This document shows positions 52,839-62,175 of a DNA stretch of 64,000 nucleotides, piece by piece. Numbering within the stretch: the first letter of the stretch is position 1; each line of letters starts with the position of its first letter. The stretch is from Pseudomonas cavernicola (GTDB lineage: Bacteria; Pseudomonadota; Gammaproteobacteria; Pseudomonadales; Pseudomonadaceae), in the NCBI RefSeq assembly GCF_003596405.1, contig NZ_QYUR01000002.1, forward strand, positions 1,194,501 through 1,258,500. The letters are read 5' to 3'. A program made the translations under genes and the position numbers. The notes below the pieces were generated by a model, which was given only the letters and a program-made list of their open reading frames with translations, was not told where the DNA came from and did no database searches.

Positions 52839-54140
52839 TCAGCGCTTGACCACTTGGGTCGAGGGGAAGTGGCAGGTGAAGGTGCTGCCTTTGCCCAGCA
52901 CACTGCTGATATCCAGGCGTGCGCGGTGGCGCAACAACACGTGTTTGACGATGGCCAGCCCGAGCCCGGTGCCGCCGGTATTCGAGGCGCGGCTGGAGTC
53001 GACCCGGTAGAAGCGCTCGGTCAGCCGTGGCAGGTGTTTGGCTTCGATACCCAGGCCACTGTCCTGCACGCTCAGATGCGCGCCTTGCTCGTCGCCCCAC
53101 CAACGGATGCGGATCTCGCCCTCATCCGGGGTGTATTTCACCGCATTGAAAATCAGGTTGGAGAAGGCGCTACGCAGCTCCGTCTCGCTGCCTTTGAGCT
53201 TGAGGCTGGCGTCGGCTTCCAGGCTGATACGGTGATGGCGCTCGCTCGACAGGGCTTGCGCGTCGCTTTTGATCGACAGCAGCAGCAAGTCGACGGCCAC
53301 CGGTTGGTTGTCCGAGGGGTAATCGGTAGCTTCCAGCTTGGCCAGCAGCAGCAAGTCATTCAGCAGATTCTGCATCCGCCCGCCTTGCTGTTGCATCTGT
53401 TGCAGGGCGCGTAGCCAGCGTGGGTTGATGTCGTCGACGTTATCCAGCAGGGTTTCCAGATAGCCGGAGATCACCGTCAACGGAGTTCGTAGTTCATGCG
53501 AGACGTTGGCGACGAAGTCTTTGCGCATCTGCTCCAACTGGTGCAGACGAGTGATATCGCGCACCAACATCAGGTGTTCGCGGTTGCCGTACTGGGTGAT
53601 GTGAAATTGCAGGCGCAGGCGGTCGTTGATCGGTGAGGGCAGCTCCAACGGTTCGCTGTGGTTGTTCTGCTCGAAGTAGTCTTTGAAGGTTGGATGGCGG
53701 ATCAGGTTGGTCACTGGCTGGCCGCTGTCTTGCGGGGTCTTCAGGCCGAGCAAGGTTTCCGCTGCGCGGTTCCACCACTCCAGGTTGCCATCGCTGTCGA
53801 GCATGATCACCGCATCATTCAATGCCGCGGTGGATTCCTGCACTCGATCGATCACCGCTTGCAGGCGTCCACGCACCCGTTGGTCGCGTCGTTGCAGGTG
53901 GTAGATGTTGTCGAAGACTTCGCCCCACAAGCCGTAGCCATCCGGTGGTGGCTCATCCGCTTGGTGACGCTTCAGCCATGTGTGCAGGCGCAGCAACTGG
54001 GCCAGGGTCCAGCCGAGGTAGGCGGCGAGGCCGACCACCAGGCTCCAGGCATATTCGCCGCTGATCAGACCGACCAGCAAACAGCCGGCCAGTAGCAGTA
54101 ACAGGCGACGGATTACGGCGCCACGCCAGTCTTGATTCAC
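52839..54140 (-). CDS. phoR: Phosphate regulon sensor histidine kinase
   Basis: A 433-residue membrane kinase. Two N-terminal helices (about 11-50), a PAS domain (about 100-195; AVIMLDSDGNLEWWNRAAETLLG), a HisKA domain with H215 in FVANVSHELRTPLTV, and a HATPase domain (NLIFNAVKYTP, DSGLGIEAKHLPRLTERFYRVD and GGTGLGLAIVKHVL) are in the standard order. It phosphorylates PhoB when phosphate is scarce. It follows phoB by 18 bases on the same strand. Confidence 0.96.
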   Translation of the reverse strand: MNQDWRGAVIRRLLLLLAGCLLVGLISGEYAWSLVVGLAAYLGWTLAQLLRLHTWLKRHQADEPPPDGYGLWGEVFDNIYHLQRRDQRVRGRLQAVIDRVQESTAALNDAVIMLDSDGNLEWWNRAAETLLGLKTPQDSGQPVTNLIRHPTFKDYFEQNNHSEPLELPSPINDRLRLQFHITQYGNREHLMLVRDITRLHQLEQMRKDFVANVSHELRTPLTVISGYLETLLDNVDDINPRWLRALQQMQQQGGRMQNLLNDLLLLAKLEATDYPSDNQPVAVDLLLLSIKSDAQALSSERHHRISLEADASLKLKGSETELRSAFSNLIFNAVKYTPDEGEIRIRWWGDEQGAHLSVQDSGLGIEAKHLPRLTERFYRVDSSRASNTGGTGLGLAIVKHVLLRHRARLDISSVLGKGSTFTCHFPSTQVVKR

Positions 54141-54158
54141 GTTGCAGCCATCCTGGCG

Positions 54159-54848
54159 CTAGCTTTTGGTGGAGAAACGATAGCCGGTGCCACGTACGGT
54201 TTGCACCAAATTCTCATACACCTCACCGAGCGCCTTGCGCAGGCGGCGGATATGTACGTCAACGGTGCGCTCTTCGACATACACGTTGCCGCCCCAGACC
54301 TGGTCGAGCAATTGGCCGCGAGTGTAGGCGCGCTCCTGGTGGGTCATGAAGAACTGCAACAGGCGATATTCGGTGGGCCCCATCTCGGCCGGCTTGCCGT
54401 CGATGGTCACGCGGTGGCTGATCGGGTCGAGCAGTAGGCCGCCGACTTCGATCGGTGCTTCACCATCGCTGGGCCCGGCACGGCGCAGCACCGCCTTGAG
54501 CCGGGCGACCAGTTCGCGCGGCGAGAACGGTTTGGTGATGTAGTCGTCGGCGCCGACTTCCAGGCCCTGGATCTTGTTGTCCTCTTCGCCCTTGGCGGTG
54601 AGCATGATGATCGGGATACCGCCGGTCAGCTCGTCACGCTTCAGCCGCCGCGCCAGTTCGATACCAGAGGTGCCGGGCAGCATCCAGTCGAGCAGGATCA
54701 AATCGGGTTTGCGGTCGACGATGATGGCGTGGGCTTGCTGGGTGTTTTCCGCTTCCAGGCACTCGTAGCCGGCCATTTCCAGGGCGACCGCGATCATTTC
54801 GCGGATCGGCGCTTCGTCGTCAACGATCAGGATGTTCTTGCCAACCAT
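54159..54848 (-). CDS. phoB: Phosphate regulon response regulator
   Basis: A 229-residue OmpR-type regulator. The receiver domain (about 1-122) has DD at 10-11, phospho-acceptor D54 in [10 protein letters not shown], Thr in MLTAKGEE and Lys in [10 protein letters not shown]; the winged helix (about 130-229) contains [22 protein letters not shown] and [15 protein letters not shown]. It should act at the Pho boxes near pstS and upstream of itself. Confidence 0.97.
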   Translation of the reverse strand: MVGKNILIVDDEAPIREMIAVALEMAGYECLEAENTQQAHAIIVDRKPDLILLDWMLPGTSGIELARRLKRDELTGGIPIIMLTAKGEEDNKIQGLEVGADDYITKPFSPRELVARLKAVLRRAGPSDGEAPIEVGGLLLDPISHRVTIDGKPAEMGPTEYRLLQFFMTHQERAYTRGQLLDQVWGGNVYVEERTVDVHIRRLRKALGEVYENLVQTVRGTGYRFSTKS

Positions 54849-54901
54849 GGGTCAAGCCTCGGCTCGTTTAGCTGTCTTGCGCCGCATTAGATAACGGAAT
54901 T

Positions 54902-54919
54902 ATTGCAGCGGTGTGACAG
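54902..54919 (-). promoter_or_regulatory. Candidate Pho box of phoB
   Basis: On the minus strand CTGTCACACCGCTGCAAT has a good first half (CTGTCAC) and a weaker second half 11 bases on (CTGCAAT). It is 54 bases upstream of phoB, fitting autoregulation. Confidence 0.6.
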
Positions 54920-55121
54920 GCCGATGTTAGCGGCTTTGCCTGCGCCTGGCTCGTCTATGCTCAACGCGGTGTCCGGCGCTCGGCTGGACGCTTGGAGCCT
55001 GGCGTAGAAAACCTGGCACACACAGGGCTTTCATGGCTCTACCTGCTTATTTGTCGAGGCTGTCCGGCCGTGGCCACAATTGGCTGCCTGGTCGTCTCAG
55101 CCCACTTAGAGGAGATACATG

Positions 55122-55499
55122 ATGAGAACTTCCCCCACCATGATGGCGCTGCTCGCGGGCGCTGCACTGGCGTTGTCAGGACTCGTCCATGCGGCAGAGC
55201 CGGCAATGGAGAAGGACGGTATGTTGGTCGACAGCAAAGGCATGACGCTTTACACCTACGATAAGGACGCCATGGGTAAGTCCAACTGCAACGACTCATG
55301 CGCAACGAACTGGCCACCGCTGATGGCGGAGGCTGGCGCGAAGGCCGATGACGATTGGACCGTGGTCAAGCGCGACGATGGCACGATGCAATGGGCTTAT
55401 TACGGCAAACCGCTGTACACCTTTATTCAGGACAAAAAGGCCGGCGATATGGTCGGTGACGGCAAGGGGGGCGTCTGGCACGTGGCCAAGCCGGAATGA
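55122..55499 (+). CDS. Secreted protein with PF03640-type (lipoprotein_15) repeats
   Basis: A 125-residue exported protein. Signal peptide (MRTSPTMMALLAGAALALSG, cleavage near VHAAEP) and two copies of the secreted-repeat pattern: MLVDSKGMTLYTYDKDAMGKS with CNDSCATNWPPL, and WAYYGKPLYTFIQDKKAGD. Two cysteines are in CNDSC. The function of the family is unknown; members are induced by stress in several bacteria. An ATG three bases upstream is an alternative start; GAGGAG lies upstream. Confidence 0.88.
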   Translation: MRTSPTMMALLAGAALALSGLVHAAEPAMEKDGMLVDSKGMTLYTYDKDAMGKSNCNDSCATNWPPLMAEAGAKADDDWTVVKRDDGTMQWAYYGKPLYTFIQDKKAGDMVGDGKGGVWHVAKPE

Positions 55500-55507
55500 G
55501 ATCGATC

Positions 55508-55543
55508 CCCCAGCCTGCCACGCCTTGGCGTGGCAGGCTGGGG
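55508..55543. terminator. Perfect 17-bp hairpin shared by the secreted-repeat gene and ubiA
   Basis: CCCCAGCCTGCCACGCC pairs fully with GGCGTGGCAGGCTGGGG around a 2-base centre. It lies between two convergent genes and ends next to the ubiA stop codon; no T run is seen. Confidence 0.65.
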
Positions 55544-56434
55544 TTAGCGCAACGCGTAGTCGGCGACGATACCGAGGAAAATCGCCAGCCCGGCCCAGTG
55601 GTTGTGTAGAAAAGCCGCCAGGCAGGCCTGCGGCTCACGCGCGCGGGTGCTGTAAAATTGCCAGGCAAAGCACAGCGCCGCCACGCCCAGCCCGAGGTGG
55701 AAATACCCGCCCAGTGCAAAACGCGCCCCGGCCAGCAGCAGGCAGAGCAGGGCCAGCCCCTGTAGCGTGGCGATGATCAGGCGGTCGGCGTCGCCGAACA
55801 GAATGGCGGTGGACTTCACTCCGATCTGCAAGTCGTCATCGCGGTCGGCCATCGCATAATAGGTGTCGTAGGCTACCGTCCACAGCAGATTGCCGAGATA
55901 CAGCAGCCAGGCGGCAGCCGGCAGCGCGCCGGTCTCGGCGGTAAAGGCCATGGGCATCCCCCAGGAGAACGCCGCGCCGAGCACCACCTGCGGGTAGAAG
56001 GTATAGCGCTTCATAAAGGGGTAGCAGGCGGCCAACGCCAGCCCGCCGAAGGACAACCAGACCGTCGTGGCATTGGTGCAGAGCACCAGCGCGAAGCTCA
56101 GCACCAGCAGCACGGCAAATAGCACCAGCGCTTCGCGGGGCGCGATTTTGCCACTGGCCAGCGGGCGTTCACGGGTCCGTTTGACGTGACCGTCGAAGTT
56201 GCGGTCGGCATAGTCGTTGATCACGCAACCGGCGGCGCGCATCAGGATCACACCCAGCACGAAGATCAGCAGATTGCTCAGTGACGGCACACCTTTGGCC
56301 GCGACCCAGAGCGCCCAAAGGGTTGGCCACAGCAGCAGGTAGATGCCGATGGGTTTTTCCATGCGCATCAGTTGGACAAAATCCCAGGCGCGGGGATGCA
56401 GGTGATTGAGCGATTTCAGCAAGTTGACGTACAT
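55544..56434 (-). CDS. ubiA: 4-hydroxybenzoate octaprenyltransferase
   Basis: A 296-residue membrane enzyme that joins a polyprenyl chain to 4-hydroxybenzoate in ubiquinone synthesis. About eight helices; the two Asp-rich motifs are [15 protein letters not shown] (NDxxDRxxD type) and [15 protein letters not shown]. The start at 56434 gives [10 protein letters not shown]; a longer frame is not credible. ubiC follows upstream on the same strand, and UbiC makes its substrate. Confidence 0.95.
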   Translation of the reverse strand: MYVNLLKSLNHLHPRAWDFVQLMRMEKPIGIYLLLWPTLWALWVAAKGVPSLSNLLIFVLGVILMRAAGCVINDYADRNFDGHVKRTRERPLASGKIAPREALVLFAVLLVLSFALVLCTNATTVWLSFGGLALAACYPFMKRYTFYPQVVLGAAFSWGMPMAFTAETGALPAAAWLLYLGNLLWTVAYDTYYAMADRDDDLQIGVKSTAILFGDADRLIIATLQGLALLCLLLAGARFALGGYFHLGLGVAALCFAWQFYSTRAREPQACLAAFLHNHWAGLAIFLGIVADYALR

Positions 56435-56518
56435 CGACGGCTCTCCGGGCAAACTGCGCGGATTATACGGTGTGGATTTGCGCCTGTTGCCACAAGGTCG
56501 GTAGAAAGACTTCCGCCA

Positions 56519-56587
56519 GTAGGGTGGGTTAGGCGCGCACGTTAACAAGAGCGCTATGCCGAAAAGTGCGACGCGCCGTAACCCACC
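56519..56587. repeat. GTAGGGTGGGTTAGGCGCG-type repeat, copy 4
   Basis: GTAGGGTGGGTTAGGCGCG at the left faces ACGCGCCGTAACCCACC at the right. It lies between ubiC and ubiA and is the same family as at 23573 and 31923, though the right-hand CCCTAC end is missing. Confidence 0.7.
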
Positions 56588-56611
56588 ATTCGCGCGATGT
56601 CGCTCCGACCT

Positions 56612-57205
56612 TCAAGCCTCGACGTCGGCTGCAACCCAAAGCGTGGGTAGAAAGACTTCCGCCACCAGCACCGCCAATCCGCCACGGCTGAAGCTGGAGC
56701 GGCGGGCCCACAGGCGCTCGGCGCGGACTGCCACGGGTAGCCAGGCGGCGGGGTAACGGCTGACTTCGATGGCGCCACGGGCGAAGGCGCGGTCGCTGAA
56801 CAGCAATTCGCCGAGGGAGCGGCTACCCAGTTCACGCAACGCCAGCCCGGAGCCTTCCAAACTGCTGCGCGCCGCCACGCTACGGGCGAAGACCCAGGGT
56901 TGGCCGTGACCGCGCAAATACACCTCGCGCACCCAGCCTTGGCTGCCGGCCGGCACCTGCAGTGCGGTACACTCGTCGTTGCGCAGCGTCTGCCAACCTT
57001 CCGCCAGCGGGGTAACGCTGAACGCTTCGGCGGAGAGGGCAGTCAGCCGCCGGGTCAGCGAGCCTTGATCGAACAACCAATCACGCAACACGGCCGCGGG
57101 CGCGGGGTGCAGCTGCGTGGCGGTCAGCCAGCGGGGGGGGTGAGCGAGGGCGGCGTGCGGCACTGGAACAGGTATCTGCGGCAGTCGAGGCGGCGAGCTT
57201 AGCAT
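56612..57205 (-). CDS. ubiC: Chorismate lyase
   Basis: A 197-residue enzyme that turns chorismate into 4-hydroxybenzoate and pyruvate. WLFDQGSLTRRLTAL near the N-terminus, REVYLRGHGQPWVFARSV with the active-site Arg, and LGELLFSDRAFARG are family motifs. I use the start giving MLSSPPRLPQIP; an ATG ten codons upstream is possible. It is followed by ubiA after a repeat. Confidence 0.92.
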   Translation of the reverse strand: MLSSPPRLPQIPVPVPHAALAHPPRWLTATQLHPAPAAVLRDWLFDQGSLTRRLTALSAEAFSVTPLAEGWQTLRNDECTALQVPAGSQGWVREVYLRGHGQPWVFARSVAARSSLEGSGLALRELGSRSLGELLFSDRAFARGAIEVSRYPAAWLPVAVRAERLWARRSSFSRGGLAVLVAEVFLPTLWVAADVEA

Positions 57206-57364
57206 GTTTGCCAGGCCCGGCTGCGCCCCAGCCAAAGGTCGGAACTGCCCGATGGCACTTGCGTACTGGCGTGTCGATCAGTACAAAGCGCCCAGAGCCG
57301 GCCGGCATTTTTCTAACCATCGACCGCCGCGCCAAGAACGCCTGAAGAGTTGAGGTAGTAGCTG

Positions 57365-57532
57365 ATGAAGAAGTGGCAGTGTGTGGTCTGTGGCCTGATT
57401 TACGATGAAAGCCTGGGTTGGCCGGATGAAGGCATTGTCGCCGGAACCCCGTGGCAGGATGTTCCGGAAGACTGGCTGTGCCCGGATTGTGGCGTGGGCA
57501 AGCTGGACTTCGAGATGATCGAAATCGCTTGA
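57365..57532 (+). CDS. rubA1: Rubredoxin 1
   Basis: A 55-residue rubredoxin with one iron held by four cysteines in CVVCG near the N-terminus and CPDCG near the C-terminus. It starts [16 protein letters not shown]. It is AlkG2-like, as used for electron transfer to alkane hydroxylases. A clear terminator follows at 57571, and a second rubredoxin gene lies 218 bases on. Confidence 0.95.
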   Translation: MKKWQCVVCGLIYDESLGWPDEGIVAGTPWQDVPEDWLCPDCGVGKLDFEMIEIA

Positions 57533-57570
57533 TCGAGCCTTCCACGCCTTCAGGGCTGGAAACATTCAGT

Positions 57571-57604
57571 GCAACGGCGACCTTTGGTCGCCGTTGTCAT
57601 TTTT
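57571..57604 (+). terminator. Rho-independent terminator after the first rubredoxin gene
   Basis: CAACGGCGACC pairs with GGTCGCCGTTG (11 bp, 3-base loop), followed by TCATTTTT. Confidence 0.85.
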
Positions 57605-57750
57605 GGCCTTAGCCAAATTGAGCGAAAGCTCTCGCCGGTCGGGGCGGCGCGCGCGACCTATCCTATGTCGGGCCAGGGTTCCTGGGCATTGGCGGCAGCG
57701 GGCAATTGCGGTAGGGTCAAAAACGACGTTCCGCACGGCGGAGGCGAGCG

Positions 57751-57918
57751 ATGCGCAAGTGGCAATGTGTGGTGTGCGGCTTTATCTACGACGAAGCTGA
57801 GGGGCTGCCGGAAGAGGGCATAGCCCCAGGGACGCGCTGGGAAGACATTCCACCGGATTGGCTGTGCCCGGACTGTGGCGTCGGCAAGATAGATTTCGAG
57901 ATGATCGAAATCAACTAG
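57751..57918 (+). CDS. rubA2: Rubredoxin 2
   Basis: A 55-residue rubredoxin starting [16 protein letters not shown] with the same CVVCG and CPDCG iron sites. It differs from the first copy at about 15 positions, so the duplication is not recent. It is followed by the reductase gene and, from memory, the same three-gene set occurs in P. aeruginosa. Confidence 0.95.
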   Translation: MRKWQCVVCGFIYDEAEGLPEEGIAPGTRWEDIPPDWLCPDCGVGKIDFEMIEIN

Positions 57919-58125
57919 CAGGTAGTTTAAATACTGCGGCGGAGGGACAGGTTGCGTCGTACAGCGCTGCGTATGGCTTGTGACCCCTGCAAGCGCCGCG
58001 TCCTCAGTACTTTTCGCCTGACCGTTCCTGCACTTACGCTGCTTTATTCAACATACCTGTTGGTAGTTTTAATTCTCCGCGTTGGCTTCCGGGTCATCGC
58101 GTCGTTGCAGTCTTAGGAGTGAGTG

Positions 58126-59274
58126 ATGAGTGCACCTGTGGTGATCGTCGGCACCGGCCTGGCCGGTTACAACCTGGCCAAAGAATTTCGCAAGCTCGAT
58201 GGTGAAACACCGCTGCTGCTGATTACCGCCGATGACGGCCGCTCCTATTCCAAGCCGATGCTTTCCACCGGCTTCGGCAGGAACAAGGACGCCGACGGCC
58301 TGAGCATGGCCGAGCCAGGCGCCATGGCCGATCAGCTCAAGGCCGAGATCCGCACCCATACCCGAATCACCGGCATCGACCCCGGCCATAAACGCCTGTG
58401 GATCGGCGAAGAGGCCGTGGCTTACCGCGATCTGGTGCTGGCCTGGGGCGCGGAAACCATTCGGGTGCCGGTGGCAGGCGATGCTCAGGACGCGATTTTC
58501 CCGATCAACGATCTGGAGGACTACGCGCGTTTCCGCGCGGCGGCAGCGGGCAAACGTCGGGTGTTGCTGCTCGGTGCCGGTCTGATCGGTTGCGAGTTTG
58601 CCAACGACCTCAGTCTCGGCGGCTATGCGGTTGAACTGGTGGCGCCCTGTGAGCAGGTGATGCCGGGGTTGCTGCACCCGGCCGCGGCGACCGCGGTACA
58701 GGCCGGCCTGGAAGGGCTCGGTGCGCGCTTTCACCTCGGCCCGGTACTGGTCAGTCTGCAGCGCACGGCGGAGGGTCTCGATGCCCATCTGTCCGATGGC
58801 ACGCGGCTGCAGTGCGATGTGGTGGTCTCGGCCGTCGGCCTGCGTCCGCGGGTCGACCTGGCGGCGGCGGCCGGACTGGCGGTCAATCGCGGTGTGGTGG
58901 TGAACCGTCAGCTGCAGACTTCCCACGCGAATATCTTCGCGCTCGGCGATTGCGCCGAGGTCGATGGCCTCAACCTGCTCTATGTGATGCCGTTGATGAG
59001 CTGCGCGCGAGCCCTGGCGCAAACCCTTGCGGGCAAGCCGACCGCGGTCAGCTATGGGCCCATGCCGGTGCTGGTGAAAACGCCGGCCTGCCCACTGGTG
59101 GTCTCGCCGCCGCCGCGTGGTTTGGATGGGGAATGGACGGTGGAGGGCAATGGTGCCGATATCAAAGCGCTGTGCCGCGATGCGACGGGTCGCTTGCTGG
59201 GCTATGCGCTGACCGGCACTGCCGTGCAGGAAAAACTGGCGTTGAATAAGGAACTTCCGGCTCTCTTGGCGTGA
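58126..59274 (+). CDS. Rubredoxin reductase
   Basis: A 382-residue FAD-dependent NADH:rubredoxin reductase. FAD-binding [18 protein letters not shown] is at the N-terminus, the NADH-binding loop is [16 protein letters not shown], and the FAD contact near the C-terminus is [12 protein letters not shown]. It delivers electrons to the rubredoxins encoded just upstream. No alkane hydroxylase gene lies in the window. ATG 58126 is used; a GTG three bases earlier is possible. Confidence 0.94.
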   Translation: MSAPVVIVGTGLAGYNLAKEFRKLDGETPLLLITADDGRSYSKPMLSTGFGRNKDADGLSMAEPGAMADQLKAEIRTHTRITGIDPGHKRLWIGEEAVAYRDLVLAWGAETIRVPVAGDAQDAIFPINDLEDYARFRAAAAGKRRVLLLGAGLIGCEFANDLSLGGYAVELVAPCEQVMPGLLHPAAATAVQAGLEGLGARFHLGPVLVSLQRTAEGLDAHLSDGTRLQCDVVVSAVGLRPRVDLAAAAGLAVNRGVVVNRQLQTSHANIFALGDCAEVDGLNLLYVMPLMSCARALAQTLAGKPTAVSYGPMPVLVKTPACPLVVSPPPRGLDGEWTVEGNGADIKALCRDATGRLLGYALTGTAVQEKLALNKELPALLA

Positions 59275-59463
59275 ATGTCCTCTGTTCTGTCGGATCAGTC
59301 ACGAAGTTGCCCCGGAAAATTGTCGGACGTGACTGGCGCAGGTCCTAACGGCGTGCCATTCTCCCTCGGGTCTGCCGCAGCGCAGAGCTGTTGCGGCGCC
59401 TTGGGCGCTGTTCTGGAAGGGCAGCACGGACACAACAACAACAAACCGTCAAAGGGGCTTTCT

Positions 59464-59736
59464 ATGCGTAAACCGGAACTCGCCGCCGCCATCGCGGAAA
59501 ATACCGATCTCACTAAAGATCAGGCCAATCGTGTACTCAATGCCGTGCTTGAAGAAATCACTGGCGCGCTGAACCGTAAGGACAGCGTGACCCTGGTCGG
59601 TTTCGGCACTTTTGTGCAACGCCACCGTGGCGCCCGCACAGGGAAAAACCCACAAACCGGCGAGCCGGTGAAGATCAAAGCCAGCAACACCGTCGCTTTC
59701 AAACCGGGCAAGTCCCTGAAAGACGCCGTGAACTGA
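59464..59736 (+). CDS. HU/IHF family DNA-binding protein
   Basis: A 90-residue histone-like protein. MRKPELAAAIAENTDLTKDQA, VTLVGFGTFVQRHRGARTGKNPQTGEPV and the DNA-binding arm KIKASNTVAFKPGKSLKDAVN are typical of HU. The start at 59464 follows GGGGC about 9 bases upstream. It bends DNA without sequence preference. A stem-loop with 10-bp arms (59745-59770) follows. Confidence 0.95.
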   Translation: MRKPELAAAIAENTDLTKDQANRVLNAVLEEITGALNRKDSVTLVGFGTFVQRHRGARTGKNPQTGEPVKIKASNTVAFKPGKSLKDAVN

Positions 59737-59744
59737 GCCTTGGA

Positions 59745-59770
59745 CGCCCGGAGCTAACTGGCTCCGGGCG
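59745..59770 (+). terminator. Hairpin after the HU gene
   Basis: CGCCCGGAGC and GCTCCGGGCG form a 10-bp perfect stem with a 6-base loop. No T run follows, so it is a weak terminator candidate. Confidence 0.5.
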
Positions 59771-59858
59771 CGCCTCAGACCCAGCGAAAGGCTGGCTGTA
59801 GTCCTCGCGACAAACCGCTACAATGCGCCGCCGTTTCACTTTCCCCGAGGCCGTGCGC

Positions 59859-60251
59859 ATGAAATTCCGCTTTCTCCTCTGGATGCTGGGCCGCCTGATG
59901 GCCAAGGCCAGTCGTGGCAATCCCGCGTTCCAGCAGCAACTGCTTGACCGCGATCTGGTGTTCCAGCTGCATACTCTGGATGGCAAGATCGCCCGGCATT
60001 TCATCGTCAAGAATCAGCGGGTGGTCAGCCAGCGTGGCAGCGTTGCCCAGCCGGATTTCGCCCTGGGCTTTAAAGATGCGGCCTATGGCTTCGCAACCAT
60101 GAGCGCAAAGAACAAGCAGTTGGCCTTTATGCAAGGCATTCAGAACAAAGACATCGAGATCCAGGGCAACCCGGCGCTGGTGATCTGGTTCCAGGGTCTG
60201 ACCAAGTACTTGATGCCAAAGAAAAAACCCGCAGAGAAAAAAGCCGCCTGA
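59859..60251 (+). CDS. SCP2 sterol-carrier-domain protein
   Basis: A 130-residue protein with an SCP2-like domain, a small lipid-binding fold. LVFQLHTLDGKIARHFIVKN, AYGFATMSAKNKQLAFMQGIQNKDIEIQGN and a Lys-rich C-terminus (MPKKKPAEKKAA) are seen. Relatives bind acyl chains or lipids; the role here is unknown. The ATG at 59859 is used; a frame starting at 59823 is longer but less likely. Confidence 0.8.
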   Translation: MKFRFLLWMLGRLMAKASRGNPAFQQQLLDRDLVFQLHTLDGKIARHFIVKNQRVVSQRGSVAQPDFALGFKDAAYGFATMSAKNKQLAFMQGIQNKDIEIQGNPALVIWFQGLTKYLMPKKKPAEKKAA

Positions 60252-60279
60252 CTCTCGCTCTGCCGCGTTGCCGCTGATT

Positions 60280-60607
60280 CAGCGCGGCTTGCCAAAAGCG
60301 CAGCAGGCCGAGGTGGAACAGGCTTTTGCGGCCGATCTGCTGAGCTTGGAGTTGCCTCAGCGATAGCGACTAAGCTGGATGCCAGCCAGCTCAAGCAGGC
60401 CGGACCGCCGCCGAAGTCGAGCCCTTGCGGGTCTCCAGCGCGGAGGCGGTAGAGTCATTCATGCTCTACGCCTACCGGCAGATGCCCAGCGAGCAATTGG
60501 CCGATTACCCCGTGCTCTATGAGCAGGCGCCGGTCAGCCTCTTGCTCCAGGCGACGGTACAGGCACTGCCGGAAGTTTTCGCCGCGCGGCGGGCGGCCTT
60601 GAAATAG
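60280..60607 (+). pseudogene. Decayed remnant of an exported protein (C-terminal part)
   Basis: Two open pieces in the same direction read like one disrupted protein: LPKAQQAEVEQAFAADLLSL ending at a stop near 60366, and SAEAVESFMLYAYRQMPSEQL with ALPEVFAARRAALK ending at 60607. The second piece has the Tyr-Arg-x-Met-Ser/Pro and final Ala-Arg-Arg pattern of DUF2059-like secreted proteins, but this is weak. There is no start or signal peptide. It ends directly before a strong terminator. Confidence 0.35.
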
Positions 60608-60617
60608 CTAGCTGCAT

Positions 60618-60657
60618 AAACACCCCACGGGGCCTCATTAGGCCCCGTGGGGTGTTT
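60618..60657. terminator. Strong bidirectional terminator
   Basis: AAACACCCCACGGGGCC pairs with GGCCCCGTGGGGTGTTT (17 bp, 6-base loop), with T-rich tails on both strands. It serves the remnant or SCP2 gene on one side and the HDOD gene (minus strand) on the other. Confidence 0.9.
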
Positions 60658-60676
60658 TGCTTGCGCAGAGTCGGTG

Positions 60677-62086
60677 TCAGTGCAGCGGGTGGTGGAACTG
60701 CAGAGCCAATTCACGCAGTGCCACTTCGGCTTCCAGTACCTTGCTTACCGCATCCTCGGCTTTGTCACGCGTCAGCCCCAGGCGCTCGAATAGCGCTTGT
60801 GGGATTACGCTTTGCGGTCCAGAGCCGATGCCACGGTTACGCAGCAAACTGACGGCCAGACAGACCAGATTCGGGTAAGCGGCATGCGCGCCCTGGTAGT
60901 CCGGGTCGTGCTGGAAGCGCAGCGCGCTGGCCAGTTCTTCCGGCATATCCCAGTAACGCATCAACCAGGCGCCGATCTGTTCCCGGCTAATCCCCAGCAG
61001 GTGCTGCTCTATATAGCTGTGGCTGAGGTGCGGATTGACCTCCAGGTGTCGGCAGATCAGCGAGAAGTGCGGCGGGAACACATGCGCCAGTACCAGATAG
61101 CCGAAGTTGTGCAGCAAGCCGGCAAGGTAGGTCAGACCGGCTTCCGGGCGTTGTGCGCGCGGTATGGCGCGGGTCAGGCCTTCGATCACCGCCGCGGTGT
61201 AGATCGCTTGCTGCCAGTACGGGGTGGCGTGTTGTGGCTGATCCTTCGGCAGGCTCAGGGTTTTACCCAGCGCCAGGCCGAGGGCGAGGTTGATCACCAG
61301 ATCGAAGCCGAGCACGCGCACGATGGCATCTTCCACCGAGCGAATCTTGCCTGGCGCCGCGTAATAGGGCGAAGCGGCCCAGCTGACGACCTGTGCGGCC
61401 AGTGCCGGGTCGGTTTCCACTACGCCGGTGATGTCATCGACGGTGGCGTCCGGATCGACGCGCAGCTTGATGATCTTCTGCGCGGTTTCCGGCAGCGGTG
61501 GGATCTCGATGGTTTCCTCGAGACGCTGCTGAATCCGCCGCGCGGTGAAGGCCTGCACCGCCTGGGTGATTTCCGCGCGGTCGTCGTCCGGGCGATCGAG
61601 GTTGGGCCGAATGCTGCTCAGCGGCTCGCCGAAACGTGCTGCGCTGGCCTTGCTCAGCAGGCTTTTGAAGGCTTCGCGAGGGATCTCCAGGAGCACGCCG
61701 GGCTGGCCGGACTCGATCAGCAGCTGGGGCTCTTGCAGTAGGCGGTCGTCATACAGGCAGGGTGAACTGGTCAGCGGCGGCAGCGCCGGGAACACGCCGA
61801 GGTCGTGCTTGGCCAACATGCGCTCCTGACGCTCGGGTTTGACCGCGGCGAGTTTGCGCCCGGTCAGTTCCGCCAGCCGATCGAGGTCGAGCAGTTGGCT
61901 CTGCGGGTAGAGCACCAGCAGGGCGCCGATGGCATCGTCGAGCAGCACCGCCTGCACCCGTTGCGCGGGCGCTAGCCCAGACTGCTTGTTGCGCACCTGG
62001 TAGGGTATGCCGAGCTTTTCCAGCAGCTGAAGAATCACCGCCGGCGGTTGCGGCGAGGTGTCGGTGGCGAAGGCTACTTCAGTCAT
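60677..62086 (-). CDS. HDOD domain signal-transduction protein with N-terminal YbaK-like domain
   Basis: A 469-residue protein. An N-terminal segment (about 15-150; LLEKLGIPYQVRNKQSG, AVLLDDAIGALLVLYPQSQ) resembles the YbaK/aminoacyl-tRNA deacylase fold, and an HDOD domain (about 195-400; IPPLPETAQKIIKLRVDP, VETDPALAAQVVSWA, LLHNFGYLVLAHVF, GAWLMRYWDMP) follows. The HDOD fold is an HD relative without full metal ligands. The start at 62086 gives MTEVAFATDT. Such proteins act in regulation rather than catalysis. It precedes recG on the same strand in reverse order. Confidence 0.85.
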   Translation of the reverse strand: MTEVAFATDTSPQPPAVILQLLEKLGIPYQVRNKQSGLAPAQRVQAVLLDDAIGALLVLYPQSQLLDLDRLAELTGRKLAAVKPERQERMLAKHDLGVFPALPPLTSSPCLYDDRLLQEPQLLIESGQPGVLLEIPREAFKSLLSKASAARFGEPLSSIRPNLDRPDDDRAEITQAVQAFTARRIQQRLEETIEIPPLPETAQKIIKLRVDPDATVDDITGVVETDPALAAQVVSWAASPYYAAPGKIRSVEDAIVRVLGFDLVINLALGLALGKTLSLPKDQPQHATPYWQQAIYTAAVIEGLTRAIPRAQRPEAGLTYLAGLLHNFGYLVLAHVFPPHFSLICRHLEVNPHLSHSYIEQHLLGISREQIGAWLMRYWDMPEELASALRFQHDPDYQGAHAAYPNLVCLAVSLLRNRGIGSGPQSVIPQALFERLGLTRDKAEDAVSKVLEAEVALRELALQFHHPLH

Positions 62087-62175
62087 GAGCGGGATCCGGC
62101 GGAAGAATTTCTGCCCGAGTATAACCAGCGGGCGTGGTGACTGACGGGTCAGCCGACCGGCGCCTGTGCGCTGGG

